Origin: Plantibacter sp050587525
GTDB taxonomy: Bacteria > Actinomycetota > Actinomycetes > Actinomycetales > Microbacteriaceae
Assembly (NCBI RefSeq): GCF_050587525.1
Contig: NZ_JBOBFT010000004.1
Span: 1 to 64,000, forward strand
Direction: 5' to 3'
Length of the DNA: 64,000 nucleotides
This document shows, one piece after another, positions 1-8,188 of this stretch (position 1 is the first letter of the stretch; each line of letters begins with the position of its first letter). The position numbers and the translations under genes were made by a program. A model generated the notes under the pieces. That model saw only the letters and a list, made by a program, of their open reading frames with translations. It had not been told where the DNA came from and made no database searches.

Positions 1-570
1 GGCCACCGGGGCGGCACCCACGGCGGGACCCTGCGAGACGGCGGTGTCCGCCGAGGGTGCCGCCGGCCGGATGGCCTCGGCAATGCCTGGGAACTCGCAC
101 TCCTGCACCTCACCGAGGAACGTGCGTTTCGGCACCACCGCGGACCCGACGTCCACCAGGACGGCAGCACGGGCCGGGGCGATCCGCCACCGGTCCGCAA
201 GCAACGCCACCGGAGACGAATACCCTTGCGCTTTCGCGAGACCGTCACCGCCACGCTCCTTCCCGGAACGCGCAGCGACCGTGCCCGCCCACGCCGCCTG
301 GGCGGCATCGAGCGCGTGCTGGAGCGCACCGAGCTCCTCACCGACCCGGAGCAACCCCGGGTCGTCCATGGACTCAAGCTCCACCGCAACAAGACCACTC
401 GATCCCGCAATCGCAGCACCAGCAGCCGCACCAGCACCAGCAGCCGAATGTCCGAGGGCGGGCCGGGCGCCGTCCCACACCGCGTGCAACCGAGAGAGGG
501 CACCGTCCACCGCGGCCAGAGCGCCGGGCTCGGCCGAGCCGGTCGCGGTAGGTGGGGCGGTGAGGGTCAT
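1..570 (-). CDS. DUF222/HNH endonuclease-family protein, N-terminal part (partial)
   Basis: An open frame of 190 codons starts at the ATG at 568-570 and runs off the left edge without a stop. After an Ala/Gly-rich lead it reads LGALQHALDAAQAAW, then GYSSPVALLADRWRIAPARAAVLVDVG, which is the helical pattern of the DUF222 domain (also called 13E12 repeat) that precedes a C-terminal HNH nuclease domain in many actinobacterial proteins. The HNH part would lie outside the window. Family members occur in many copies per genome in Microbacteriaceae and their role is unclear. I see no strong ribosome binding site before the ATG. The family call rests on recall of the domain pattern. Confidence 0.75.
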   Translation of the reverse strand, partial: MTLTAPPTATGSAEPGALAAVDGALSRLHAVWDGARPALGHSAAGAGAAAGAAIAGSSGLVAVELESMDDPGLLRVGEELGALQHALDAAQAAWAGTVAARSGKERGGDGLAKAQGYSSPVALLADRWRIAPARAAVLVDVGSAVVPKRTFLGEVQECEFPGIAEAIRPAAPSADTAVSQGPAVGAAPVA

Positions 571-685
571 GGGAAGATCATCGCATCGACCACCGACACT
601 GATACAGGTTTCGAATATGACGCTGATCTGGGATGTTTTCCCAACAAGTGTCGCCGAGATGAGGCGACCTGATCCGTCGGGTGTT

Positions 686-709
686 GCCCTTCGACAGGCT
701 CAGGGACCA
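686..709 (+). repeat. CTTCGACAGGCTCAGGGACC-type interspersed repeat, copy 1
   Basis: The core reads CTTCGACAGGCTCAGGGACC. From memory, this sequence and its close variants are common between genes in Microbacteriaceae and relatives. The second copy lies 47 bp downstream in the same orientation. Confidence 0.6.
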
Positions 710-732
710 GGGTGCGGCGCGCGGGAGGGGTT

Positions 733-756
733 GCTCTTCGACAAGCTCAAGGACCC
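733..756 (+). repeat. CTTCGACAAGCTCAAGGACC-type interspersed repeat, copy 2
   Basis: The core CTTCGACAAGCTCAAGGACC differs from copy 1 at two positions and has the same orientation. The unit contains the weak internal dyad CTTCGACA/GCTCAAGG, but I see no strong hairpin. Confidence 0.6.
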
Positions 757-1071
757 GAGGGCGGGATGCACGAGGTGGACCCCACGACGGACTCAGGGCA
801 TCGCGGGCCACAGCGGGGAGTTGCGCAGTCGTTCCAGGACGGGATATCAACCAGGGTGCACGCTCGTCTGAGCCGGTGGACCACGAACACACGCCGGACC
901 ACGGTCCCGGGTTGAGGACCGGAGTCGACCAACCCCAAACGGGAGCCGCCGACACCGAACGGGTCCGACTCTCCGGATCGACCTGATCGTTCCGCGCCTA
1001 GGGTGTCACCGGCCAGCCATACGCGACCGCCACTCAGCGCCGACTACTCAGCCCCGACTTCTCATCCCTGA

Positions 1072-1467
1072 CTACTCCTCAGCGGGAATGTGAGCGACAG
1101 CCTCCACTTCGACGAGTGCGCCAGGGCGCCCAAGCGTGACGCTGAGCACACTGACGGCGGTTCGATGATCGCCCCAGATCGCTTGACTCGCTGCATAGGC
1201 TGCGTTCGGGTCGACTCCCGTCGCCAGATAGATCGTCAGCTTCGCAACGTACTCCGGACCAGTTCCTGCTTCGGCGAGCACGGCGAGGACATTGCGGAGC
1301 GCCTGTTCGGTCTGTGGTCCGAGACCGTCCGCCAGCATCCCATCTGCATCAGTCCCGTTCTGACCACCGACGTAGAGCGTGCGACCCGCCGGAAGAATCA
1401 TCCCTTGAGCGAATGCCGGACTGTATTGCAGGTGCGATGGATCGACCGCCGTGAGCTTCGTGGGCAT
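1072..1467 (-). CDS. RidA/YjgF/YER057c/UK114 family protein
   Basis: This 131-residue protein has the length and fold pattern of the RidA family, whose members hydrolyse reactive enamine/imine intermediates released by PLP enzymes. Visible landmarks are LYVGGQNGTDADG, TEQALRNVLAVLAEAG, VAKLTIYLATGVD and the C-terminal LGRPGALVEVEAVAHIP, where the Arg and Glu correspond to the conserved pocket region. Several residues deviate from canonical RidA, so it may be one of the Rid subfamilies of uncertain substrate. The ATG at 1465-1467 is preceded by a clear AGGAG. It stands alone, convergent with nothing nearby. Confidence 0.88.
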   Translation of the reverse strand: MPTKLTAVDPSHLQYSPAFAQGMILPAGRTLYVGGQNGTDADGMLADGLGPQTEQALRNVLAVLAEAGTGPEYVAKLTIYLATGVDPNAAYAASQAIWGDHRTAVSVLSVTLGRPGALVEVEAVAHIPAEE

Positions 1468-1988
1468 CGTCGTCTCCTCAGCTCGTCAGCTGCTCAGCTC
1501 GTCGCACGCGGGTTTCGGACCGGACCGACAACGGCCCCGATGACGCTCGCTCGATTCTGCCTGCAGTGCTCATGTACGGGTCCTCCCTCGGATTCCGGAT
1601 GCACGACCTCGAACGCAGCCGCGGCGCGGCGTGCGGAACTGGGCGCCGGTGCGGCAGCACAAAGTTTCAGTGCTGCGATCGACCCTAACGCCGCGAGGAC
1701 GATTCGGCGAGCGCTATCTCACGGAGGCCGTATCCAGAGCTCAGCCCTCCGGTGGATCCCGCTCGAAGCGTGAGTGCCAGGTCGCAATTCGGCGGGCGTG
1801 GAGGTACGCGATCATCACGCGAGAGCCAAGAGTGGAAGGCTACAGACGAGCGCCTCCACTTTCAATGTATACGGCAGGTGGGGGCTTGCCGCAAGACCCC
1901 GGTCGTGCCGCAGAATTGTCCGCCGGAGTCGAGCCGGCGAACTGCGAACGGGCGGTTCACAGAGCTCGACCGGAGTGGAGCCGCTGAC
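1468..1988. other. Regulatory intergenic region upstream of helR
   Basis: About 520 bp separate the divergent RidA and HelR genes. I find no convincing gene here. The frame of helR stays open far upstream of its start, but that stretch (from 1752) has no domain character. The region contains the RAE-like dyad at 1880-1900, about 90 bp before the helR start, and an AT-rich patch TGTATAC (1866-1872) that could be a -10 element. Confidence 0.6.
1880..1900 (+). promoter_or_regulatory. Rifamycin-associated element (RAE)-like dyad upstream of helR
   Basis: The 21-bp imperfect dyad has perfect inner arms CTTGC (1885-1889) and GCAAG (1891-1895) around one central base, and outer GGGG/CCCC arms with a single mismatch. 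It closely matches the published rifamycin-associated element, which I recall as GGGGCTTGCGGCAAGGCCC and which precedes rifamycin-inducible helR and inactivation genes. It lies about 9 bp downstream of TGTATAC. Its position in front of a HelR homologue makes the match much more credible. Confidence 0.8.
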
Positions 1989-4334
1989 ATGACCTTGGAC
2001 ACACACGCATTCAACCTCCCCGACCGACTCGCGGCGAAGCGCGATCCACGGCTGATCGCCGCGGATGAGGAGCACTTCGCTGCCATCACAACGAGCATCG
2101 ACACCACCATCAAGGACCTCGAACGCCGCCTCGAAACCGAGCTCCGAGCGCCCGGCGGCATCGGACAGGAAGCAATGGACCGCGACATCGAGGTGAGGAG
2201 GCTCTCGGGCCGCCTCCGGGCTTTCGGTCGGTACGGTCTGGACCTGTGCCTCGGACGAATGGTCGGCGAGCGCCCCATCGAACACACCGATGAGGCGCAA
2301 CCCGTCTACATCGGACGTCTCGGCCTCACCGACGAAACAGGACGACGATTGCTCCTCGATTGGCGATCGCCAGCCGCTGAGCCGTTCTTCGGAGCGACCC
2401 ACGGTAATCCGATGGGACTGAGGAGTCGACGTCGGTACCGCTGGACTCGCGGACGAGTGAGCGACTACTGGGACGAGGTCTTCACACCCGAAGGGCTCGA
2501 ACAGGCCCTCGAATACAGCCGATCACAGAGCCGTGAGCACAGTGGGAGGCACAGCGGCGGTGACAGGGGCAGTGACAGCGGAGCCCCCAGCCTCGAATAC
2601 GGTGTCGCACTCGACGACCAATCCGCGTTCATCGCGAGCCTCGGCAGGAGCCGTTCGTCACGGATGCGAGACGTCCTGAGCACGATCCAAGCGGACCAGG
2701 ACGCCATCATCCGGGCAGGATCACGGGGTGCCCTCGTCGTCGACGGGGGACCGGGAACGGGCAAGACGGTCGTCGCCCTGCACCGATCCGCGTACCTGAT
2801 CTACTCGGAACCGCGCCTCGCCCGCAGTCGAGGCGGAGTCCTGTTCGTCGGCCCGAGCGCCGGCTACCTCTCCTACGTCGCCGATGTCCTCCCCAGCCTG
2901 GGTGAGGAGGGGGTGCAGCTGGTCACGCTTCGCGATCTCGTCCCGGAGGGCCGCGGAGCCATCGTCGAACCGGATGCCACCGTGTCCGCTGTGAAAGCCA
3001 TGATGGACGTCGAGCGGGTGATCGAGCGAGCCGTCGCGTTCCACGAGCAGCCACCCACACGTGTGCTCACTGTGTCGACGGAGTGGGCGGATGTCCAACT
3101 CGACGCCACGGACTGGGCGGAAGCGTTCTCTTCGATCGAACCGGGGACGGCACACAACGAAGCACGCGAACAGGTGTGGGAGGAACTGCTCGCAATCATC
3201 GCCGACCGGCACGACGAGGATGTTCCGCCGCATCTGCTCCGTCGAGCACTGCTGCAGAACGATGAACTCCGCACGGCGTTCACTCGCGCGTGGCCACTCC
3301 TCGATCCGGTGGGCGTCGTCGGCGACCTGTGGACCGTGCCCGAGTACCTGCGAGCGTGCGCCCCGATGATGGGTCGACCGGATATCGCAGCGGTGCAACG
3401 CGACGACGGACGACGCTGGACCGTGTCCGATCTCCCGTTCCTCGATGCCGCACGTCAACGCATCGGCGATCCAGCAGCGGTGAAGGACGCACGTCGACGC
3501 GAAGCCGCCGTCGCGGCTCGACAGGAGAGCATGTCCCGGGTCGTCGACGATCTCATTGCCGCAGATGACGACGGAGAAGGACTCGTGACGATGCTGCGCG
3601 TCGAGGATGCACAGCGCAGTCTCGTCGATGAAGCGGAACTGCCTGGACGGGATCCTGATCTCCTGGCCGGCCCGTTCGCGCACATCGTCGTCGACGAAGC
3701 GCAGGAACTGACCGATGCGGACTGGGGGATGCTCCTCAGGCGGTGTCCGTCGCGAAGCTTCACGATCGTGGGCGATCGAGCGCAGGCGCGACACGGGTTC
3801 ACGGAGTCCTGGCAGGCCCGACTCGAACGGATCGGACTGTCCCGAGGGGATGTCGCGAGCCTGAGCATCAACTATCGCACCCCCGAGGAGGTGATGCGAG
3901 AGGCCGAACCGGTGATCCGCACCGTGATCCCCGATGCGAACGTACCGACATCCGTTCGCACGAGCGGCATACCCGTGCGCCACGGTGCACGGTCGGAACT
4001 CGAGACGGTACTGGAGGAGTGGCTCGCGACGAACAGCGACGGTGTCGCGTGTGTGATCGACCTGCGAACCGCTGCGGGTAGGACCGGTCAGACGGATCAG
4101 GCAGGTCAGACGGATGGGAACGGCATCCATGGGCGCCTCGATGACACGACCAGGATCAGCTTCCTCACACCGGAACTGTCGAAGGGACTCGAGTTCGACC
4201 TGGTTGTGCTCATCGACGCCGACGGGCACGATGACGCCGACCGCAGTAACGGCCTGAGCCCGACCATCGAGGCCGCCGTGGACCGCTACGTCGCGATGAC
4301 CCGAGCGACGCAGCGGCTCGTCATCCTCAGCTAG
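1989..4334 (+). CDS. helR: RNA polymerase recycling motor ATPase HelR (HelD/UvrD-like)
   Basis: The 781-residue protein is a superfamily 1 helicase-like ATPase. An N-terminal coiled segment (about residues 20-60) and the stretch with LGRMVGERP and YIGRLGLTDETGRRLLLDWRSPAAEPFF precede Walker A GGPGTGKT near residue 252. Walker B VVDEAQE lies near 565, and SINYRTPEEV and a C-terminal YVAMTRATQRLVIL box follow. This architecture fits HelD-type proteins that bind RNA polymerase and remove stalled or drug-bound enzyme from DNA; HelR members protect against rifamycins. I chose the ATG at 1989, with GGAG just upstream, because similarity begins at FNLPDRLAAK. Its TAG stop is shared as a CTAG palindrome with the convergent gene. 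The RAE-like dyad upstream supports rifamycin induction. Confidence 0.92.
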   Translation: MTLDTHAFNLPDRLAAKRDPRLIAADEEHFAAITTSIDTTIKDLERRLETELRAPGGIGQEAMDRDIEVRRLSGRLRAFGRYGLDLCLGRMVGERPIEHTDEAQPVYIGRLGLTDETGRRLLLDWRSPAAEPFFGATHGNPMGLRSRRRYRWTRGRVSDYWDEVFTPEGLEQALEYSRSQSREHSGRHSGGDRGSDSGAPSLEYGVALDDQSAFIASLGRSRSSRMRDVLSTIQADQDAIIRAGSRGALVVDGGPGTGKTVVALHRSAYLIYSEPRLARSRGGVLFVGPSAGYLSYVADVLPSLGEEGVQLVTLRDLVPEGRGAIVEPDATVSAVKAMMDVERVIERAVAFHEQPPTRVLTVSTEWADVQLDATDWAEAFSSIEPGTAHNEAREQVWEELLAIIADRHDEDVPPHLLRRALLQNDELRTAFTRAWPLLDPVGVVGDLWTVPEYLRACAPMMGRPDIAAVQRDDGRRWTVSDLPFLDAARQRIGDPAAVKDARRREAAVAARQESMSRVVDDLIAADDDGEGLVTMLRVEDAQRSLVDEAELPGRDPDLLAGPFAHIVVDEAQELTDADWGMLLRRCPSRSFTIVGDRAQARHGFTESWQARLERIGLSRGDVASLSINYRTPEEVMREAEPVIRTVIPDANVPTSVRTSGIPVRHGARSELETVLEEWLATNSDGVACVIDLRTAAGRTGQTDQAGQTDGNGIHGRLDDTTRISFLTPELSKGLEFDLVVLIDADGHDDADRSNGLSPTIEAAVDRYVAMTRATQRLVILS

Positions 4335-5062
4335 GGCGCCTCGAGGTCACGGTCGTGGGGTCGCGATGCTCGGACCACAACGTCACTCATCGCGTGCGAC
4401 GGCCCATCGGTCGAAACGGCTCGTTCCCGCGACTCCGCAACCTCGATCCGCAGTCCCTCGTCGGCGATCGCCGCGAGGACGTCGTCCACGGTGAACATCA
4501 GTTCCGCGAGGTGACCACGATGACGCTCGTCGACTTCGGAGACGTCGTGACCGACGATCAGGAGCGTGCCGCCAGGAGCCACTGCAGCTGCAAGCGCACG
4601 GAACAGGCTCGTGCGCGCAGGATCGGCCAGGTGCATGAACTGAGACGAGACGAGCTCGAACGAACGAGGGACGGGCGCCCATTCGGTGAGGTCATACTGT
4701 TCCCACGCGATGCGATCGGCAGAGGACGATGCGACGGCCTCAGCCCGAGCGCGGGCCTTGTCGAGGGCATTGGAGGAGATGTCGACTCCCGTGACGCGCC
4801 AGCCCGCCTCGGCGAGCCAGATCGCATCGCCGCCTTCACCGCTGCCGATATCGAGAGCACGGCCAGGAGGAAGAGCGGAAGCCTCCTCGACGAGCACGGG
4901 ATTCGGATTGCCGCTCCAGGTGAGGCCAGGCGCCGCATACCGGTCTTCCCAATAGCTTCGGTCGAAGACGTCCTCGGTCGGTGCATCGGTCGGTGCATCG
5001 GCGGAATCAGACGAGTGCCCGGCTGCGCCGTGATCAGGGTTGGAATGCTGGTGCTGTGTCAT
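4331..5062 (-). CDS. Class I SAM-dependent methyltransferase
   Basis: A 243-residue protein. After a His/Asp-rich, probably disordered lead of about 30 residues come FDRSYWEDRYA, then motif I ALDIGSGEGGDAIWLAEAGWRVTGVD (residues 69 onward), the acidic end of strand 2, and the post-motif PGGTLLIVGHD. These features mark a small-molecule methyltransferase of the Methyltransf_25/TehB-like type. The substrate cannot be read from sequence. The ATG at 5062 has GGAGG 12 bases upstream. The stop overlaps the helR stop by three bases (CTAG), so the two genes converge with no spacer. Confidence 0.85.
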   Translation of the reverse strand: MTQHQHSNPDHGAAGHSSDSADAPTDAPTEDVFDRSYWEDRYAAPGLTWSGNPNPVLVEEASALPPGRALDIGSGEGGDAIWLAEAGWRVTGVDISSNALDKARARAEAVASSSADRIAWEQYDLTEWAPVPRSFELVSSQFMHLADPARTSLFRALAAAVAPGGTLLIVGHDVSEVDERHRGHLAELMFTVDDVLAAIADEGLRIEVAESRERAVSTDGPSHAMSDVVVRASRPHDRDLEAP

Positions 5063-5383
5063 GGTGGGTGACCTCCTCCGCCCATGATCGACCTGCAACC
5101 ACGCCTGGACGAATTCGTTTGCCGAACTGGCAACGTCCGAATCGCGGGAGGCGGCTGCGATCGAGGCGAACGGCGCCGTGCAACCGACTCGGGCTCCGCG
5201 CCGTCGGTCCGCACTTTGGCCGACGCGCGAAACTGACGCCTCGCCGTAGTCTGAGGGCACGTTCCTGTTCGGGGTGAAGCGCCAGGTGCAAGCTGACGCT
5301 TCGCCTCCGGACGGGAACGCAGTCATGTGCGGCGGATGCGGCTGACACGGTCGAGTCAGGCCGGAGCACTCCATCCCGACTGC
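5063..5383. other. Intergenic region between methyltransferase and Mn-catalase genes
   Basis: About 320 bp without a gene. Both flanking genes run leftward, so this holds the 3' end of the catalase transcript and the promoter of the methyltransferase. A possible hairpin with arms GGTGAAGCG (5273-5281) and CGCTTCGCC (5297-5305) lies about 80 bases past the catalase stop and could be a weak terminator. An imperfect direct repeat CTGACGCCTCGCC/CTGACGCTTCGCC is also present. Confidence 0.4.
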
Positions 5384-6334
5384 TCACTTCAACGGACCGA
5401 AGGTCGCGTCGATGTCGGCGAGCTCCATCTCGGCCGTCGCCTGGATGAGCGCGAGCAGATCCTTGTCGAGTCCGGGGGAGAACTCCTCGAACCGCTCACG
5501 CGCGATCGTCGACGGAACGCCCTCCGGGGCCTGCTCGGTGGCATCGAGCCGCGTTCCATCGTTCGACGGCGACATTCCCTGGAAGATCCGTCCCGCTTCG
5601 GATTGACCGGCGAGGTCGAACGAGTACTGCTTGCTCTGCAGCCCCTGGTCGAGCAACGCCTTGACCTCGGGGAACCGTTCCGCGTTCGTCTTCGGAATGG
5701 GCAGAGCCGTCTTCCAACTGACGCCGAGCGTCTCGAGCGCTTTCGCGTACGCGTTCTCATGCGCCTGGTCGCGCACGATCAGATAGGCGATGGTCGACCG
5801 AGCGGTCTTGTTCGCACTCATCTCGTAGAGGCGACACTTCTGCAGGCGACCGGTCGACTCGAGCATGAGGTTGTACAGGAGGTCGAGGACGAGGTTCCCG
5901 GAGTTGTACACCCAACTGCCGTTCCACGGGTTGCCGGTCGCATCCACCGGCATCGCACCTTGGGCCGCGACGAGGTAGTGATGCGTGTTGACGTCGGACA
6001 GGGCGATCGACAACGGAGTCGCTCCCGCCGCGCCCGGCTTGTCGACCGGGTCCGATTTCTTCCCCTGGTAGGCCGGAGAGCCGTCCAACAATCTCGAGAT
6101 CGTCGTACCGATGAGTTCAACGTGACTGATCTCCTCCGTACCGATGCCCTGGATCAGGTCACGGTACGGCTTCCCTGCAGCGCCACGGAAGTTCATCGCT
6201 TGGAACAGGTACTGCATCATCGTGCGCATCTCACCGAACTGGCCGCCGAGGCCTTCCTGCAAGGCACCCGCCGCGGCAGGATCCGGCTCGTCTTCGGCGA
6301 TGTCGTTGATGAACCGTTGCACGTGGAAATACAT
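5384..6334 (-). CDS. Manganese (non-haem) catalase
   Basis: A 316-residue dimanganese catalase that would dismutate hydrogen peroxide in the cytoplasm. The four-helix ligands are visible: Glu35 in GGQFGEMRTMMQYLFQ, Glu68 and His71 in GTEEISHVEL, a Glu in YNLMLESTGR, and the His of VRDQAHENAYAKALE. The C-terminal tail with GMSPSNDG is typical. I chose the ATG at 6334 because the family begins MYFHVQ and GGAAGG precedes it; an upstream in-frame start would add 30 unrelated residues. It is a single gene with about 110 bp to the next gene upstream. Confidence 0.93.
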   Translation of the reverse strand: MYFHVQRFINDIAEDEPDPAAAGALQEGLGGQFGEMRTMMQYLFQAMNFRGAAGKPYRDLIQGIGTEEISHVELIGTTISRLLDGSPAYQGKKSDPVDKPGAAGATPLSIALSDVNTHHYLVAAQGAMPVDATGNPWNGSWVYNSGNLVLDLLYNLMLESTGRLQKCRLYEMSANKTARSTIAYLIVRDQAHENAYAKALETLGVSWKTALPIPKTNAERFPEVKALLDQGLQSKQYSFDLAGQSEAGRIFQGMSPSNDGTRLDATEQAPEGVPSTIARERFEEFSPGLDKDLLALIQATAEMELADIDATFGPLK

Positions 6335-6445
6335 GGATGGGCCTTCCGACGGGGTCGGCGCCACCGGGATCGGCTGCGCTGACGATGGACGAGTACCCGC
6401 CGGACAGCGGGCGTCGTCCCCCAACGGTGCGCCCCCGAATCGAAT

Positions 6446-7333
6446 TCACCTATCGCTGTCGTCCGAGGGCGGTGTGGCGTAGAGTCGTCGGTCGCGAACG
6501 GCGGTCGGCACTGTCGGAGGAGCAGTCAGCGAGGAGAGGATCGCGAGCTTCTCTGCGTCGATCGAGCCCGGATCCGCGTGATACACCGCGAGCACGATGT
6601 TCTCATTCCCGCCGACGACGAGCTTCTCCCGGTGCAGGTGCAGCTCACCGACGACGGGGTGGGCGAAGCGCATCGTCGCGCCACGTCGGGTTGCGACATC
6701 GTGTCTGGCCCACAACTGGCGGAAGCGCGGGCTCGCGATGGACAGCTCTCCGACGAGTTCGACGAAGCGCGGATCATCGGTGTCGGTTCCGACGGACTGG
6801 CGGAATCCCGCGATGAGCCCCTCGGTCGCACGCTCCCAGTCCGGGAACAAGGCGCGCTCCTCGGGGTCGAGGAAGACGTCTCGGAGGCGGTTCCCTCCGA
6901 CGATGAGCCGAGGCGACAACGCGGCGGCGAGCGGGTTCGCGGCGAGCACGTCCAGGTATCGGCCTTCCGCGAACGCAGGCAGCGGGAGTGCAGCGATGAG
7001 CTGCGCGATGCCGGCTGGAACGGTCTCCTTGCGCGCTCGTTTCGTGCGCCGGGGCTTCTCTACGGCGAGCCCGAGGAGATAGGTCGTCGTGTCATCGTCG
7101 AGCTGGAGGACACGAGCGATCGATTCCAGCACTTGGACGGACGGATTGCGATCTCGTCCCTGTTCCAGCCGGAGGTAGTAGTCGGCACTGATGCCGGCGA
7201 GCATGGCGACCTCTTCCCGACGAAGGCCTGGCACACGCCGCACGCCGAGCACAGGAATGCCGACGTCCACGGGGGTGACGAGTTCGCGGCGAGCGCGGAG
7301 ATAGTCGCCGAGCCGGCTCGGTGTGTCGCTCAT
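6446..7333 (-). CDS. XRE-family HTH regulator with MmyB-like ligand-binding domain
   Basis: A 295-residue regulator. The N-terminal HTH reads LGDYLRARRELV, then VPGLRREEVAMLAGISADYYLRLEQGRDRNPSVQVLESIARVLQL, the hallmark of the actinobacterial MmyB-type XRE proteins. The rest (about residues 105-270) carries the MmyB-like PAS-related domain, with PAFAEGRYLDVLAANPLAAALSP and FAHPVVGELHLHREKL. Such regulators commonly control a neighbouring oxidoreductase or hydrolase; the small epimerase just upstream on the same strand is a candidate. The ATG at 7333 is preceded by GGTGGA. Confidence 0.9.
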   Translation of the reverse strand: MSDTPSRLGDYLRARRELVTPVDVGIPVLGVRRVPGLRREEVAMLAGISADYYLRLEQGRDRNPSVQVLESIARVLQLDDDTTTYLLGLAVEKPRRTKRARKETVPAGIAQLIAALPLPAFAEGRYLDVLAANPLAAALSPRLIVGGNRLRDVFLDPEERALFPDWERATEGLIAGFRQSVGTDTDDPRFVELVGELSIASPRFRQLWARHDVATRRGATMRFAHPVVGELHLHREKLVVGGNENIVLAVYHADPGSIDAEKLAILSSLTAPPTVPTAVRDRRLYATPPSDDSDR

Positions 7334-7429
7334 GCGTCCACCATAAGCCTGGCGGCGGCGGACCATCCAGGGTCCTGTCACCCCCAGGATCCCTGCGGTC
7401 CTCTTCAGCCTTCCGGCCCGGCTCCTTCC

Positions 7430-7455
7430 GGTCCGGCTCCTTCGGGAACCGGACC
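7430..7455 (-). terminator. Hairpin with TTCG tetraloop downstream of the epimerase gene
   Basis: Arms GGTCCGG (7430-7436) and CCGGACC (7449-7455), plus an inner TCC/GGA pair, enclose a TTCG tetraloop. It lies 50-75 bases past the stop of the minus-strand epimerase. No T-tract follows, so termination is inferred from the hairpin only. Confidence 0.45.
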
Positions 7456-7504
7456 GGAGAGCGAGACGACGACCGGGTCAGAACGGGGTGTCAGGCGTCA
7501 GTCG

Positions 7505-8089
7505 TCAGTCGGTGATCGTGACGACACCGCTGGGCGCGCCGAGGAGCTCGACTGTGCGTTCCGCAGCGCGATCGATCTGGATTCGCGGCTCGGCGGGGAT
7601 CTGGTCGACGTTGTACGTTCCGGGCCCGTAGAACTGCCCGTAGCTGAGGACCACACCGCCCTCGGCGAGGACGGTCCGTTCGAGTTCAGCGACCGCATCG
7701 GCATCCGGCCCCGGACTCAGTTGCCAGGCGACCGTCTGCGTGAGGATCCTCGGCGAACCGCTCGCGCGAGCCGCATCGATGATGTTCCGGTTGCCCTCGG
7801 TGCGGATGCGAGCGTTGCTGCCTGCGAACTCCGGGATCTTCGCGACGTCGTCCGGGAGGTCCGTGAGCTCATTCACGACGACGTCCGGCGCGAATGCGGT
7901 GACCGCCGCGATCAGAGCGTCACGATCGTACACATCGACGACGATCGCTTCCGCACCCGCCTCGGTGAGCTGATCGACCTTGGCGGTGGACCTCGTCATC
8001 GCTCCGACGACATGGCCGGCTTCGACGAGCAGGGGGATCAGTCGCTGGCCGATGACGCCGGTTGCTCCTGCGAGGAAGATTCTGGACAT
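7505..8089 (-). CDS. NAD(P)-dependent epimerase/dehydratase-like protein (short)
   Basis: A 194-residue Rossmann protein that starts MSRIFLAGATGVIGQRLIPLLVEAGH, the NAD(P)-binding GxxGxxG of the extended SDR family. IVVDVYDRDALIAAV and LTQTVAWQL follow, and YGQFYGPGTY contains a Tyr at the active-site-like region. It is shorter than typical family members (about 250-330 residues) but ends in the usual IQIDRAAERTVELL...GVVTITD segment, so it looks like a naturally compact form and not a truncation. The neighbouring XRE regulator may control it. The substrate is unknown. Confidence 0.8.
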   Translation of the reverse strand: MSRIFLAGATGVIGQRLIPLLVEAGHVVGAMTRSTAKVDQLTEAGAEAIVVDVYDRDALIAAVTAFAPDVVVNELTDLPDDVAKIPEFAGSNARIRTEGNRNIIDAARASGSPRILTQTVAWQLSPGPDADAVAELERTVLAEGGVVLSYGQFYGPGTYNVDQIPAEPRIQIDRAAERTVELLGAPSGVVTITD

Positions 8090-8188
8090 GGGAGTACCTG
8101 CTTTCTGTGTGGGGTTCAGGGGGTGGAAGGGTGAGGTCTCAGAGGGGATGGGCTCTCAGGGGGCGAGGGCGACTGGAGTCCAGGTGCA

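Larger units (their letters stand above)
571..1071. other. Intergenic region with two copies of a short interspersed repeat
   Basis: About 500 bp between the divergent-facing start of the DUF222 gene and the end of the RidA gene hold no convincing gene. Codon pattern in all frames is poor and the open frames are short. The only recognisable content is a pair of direct CTTCGACA-type repeats near 686-756, listed separately. Confidence 0.6.

Noticed and set aside
1478..1660. Small minus-strand frame upstream of RidA
   Set aside because: No ribosome binding site that fits, Arg/Ser-rich composition and no family resemblance.
6578..8134. 518-codon plus-strand frame across the XRE regulator and epimerase genes
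   Set aside because: It is antisense to two genes with recognisable motifs and has no domain of its own.
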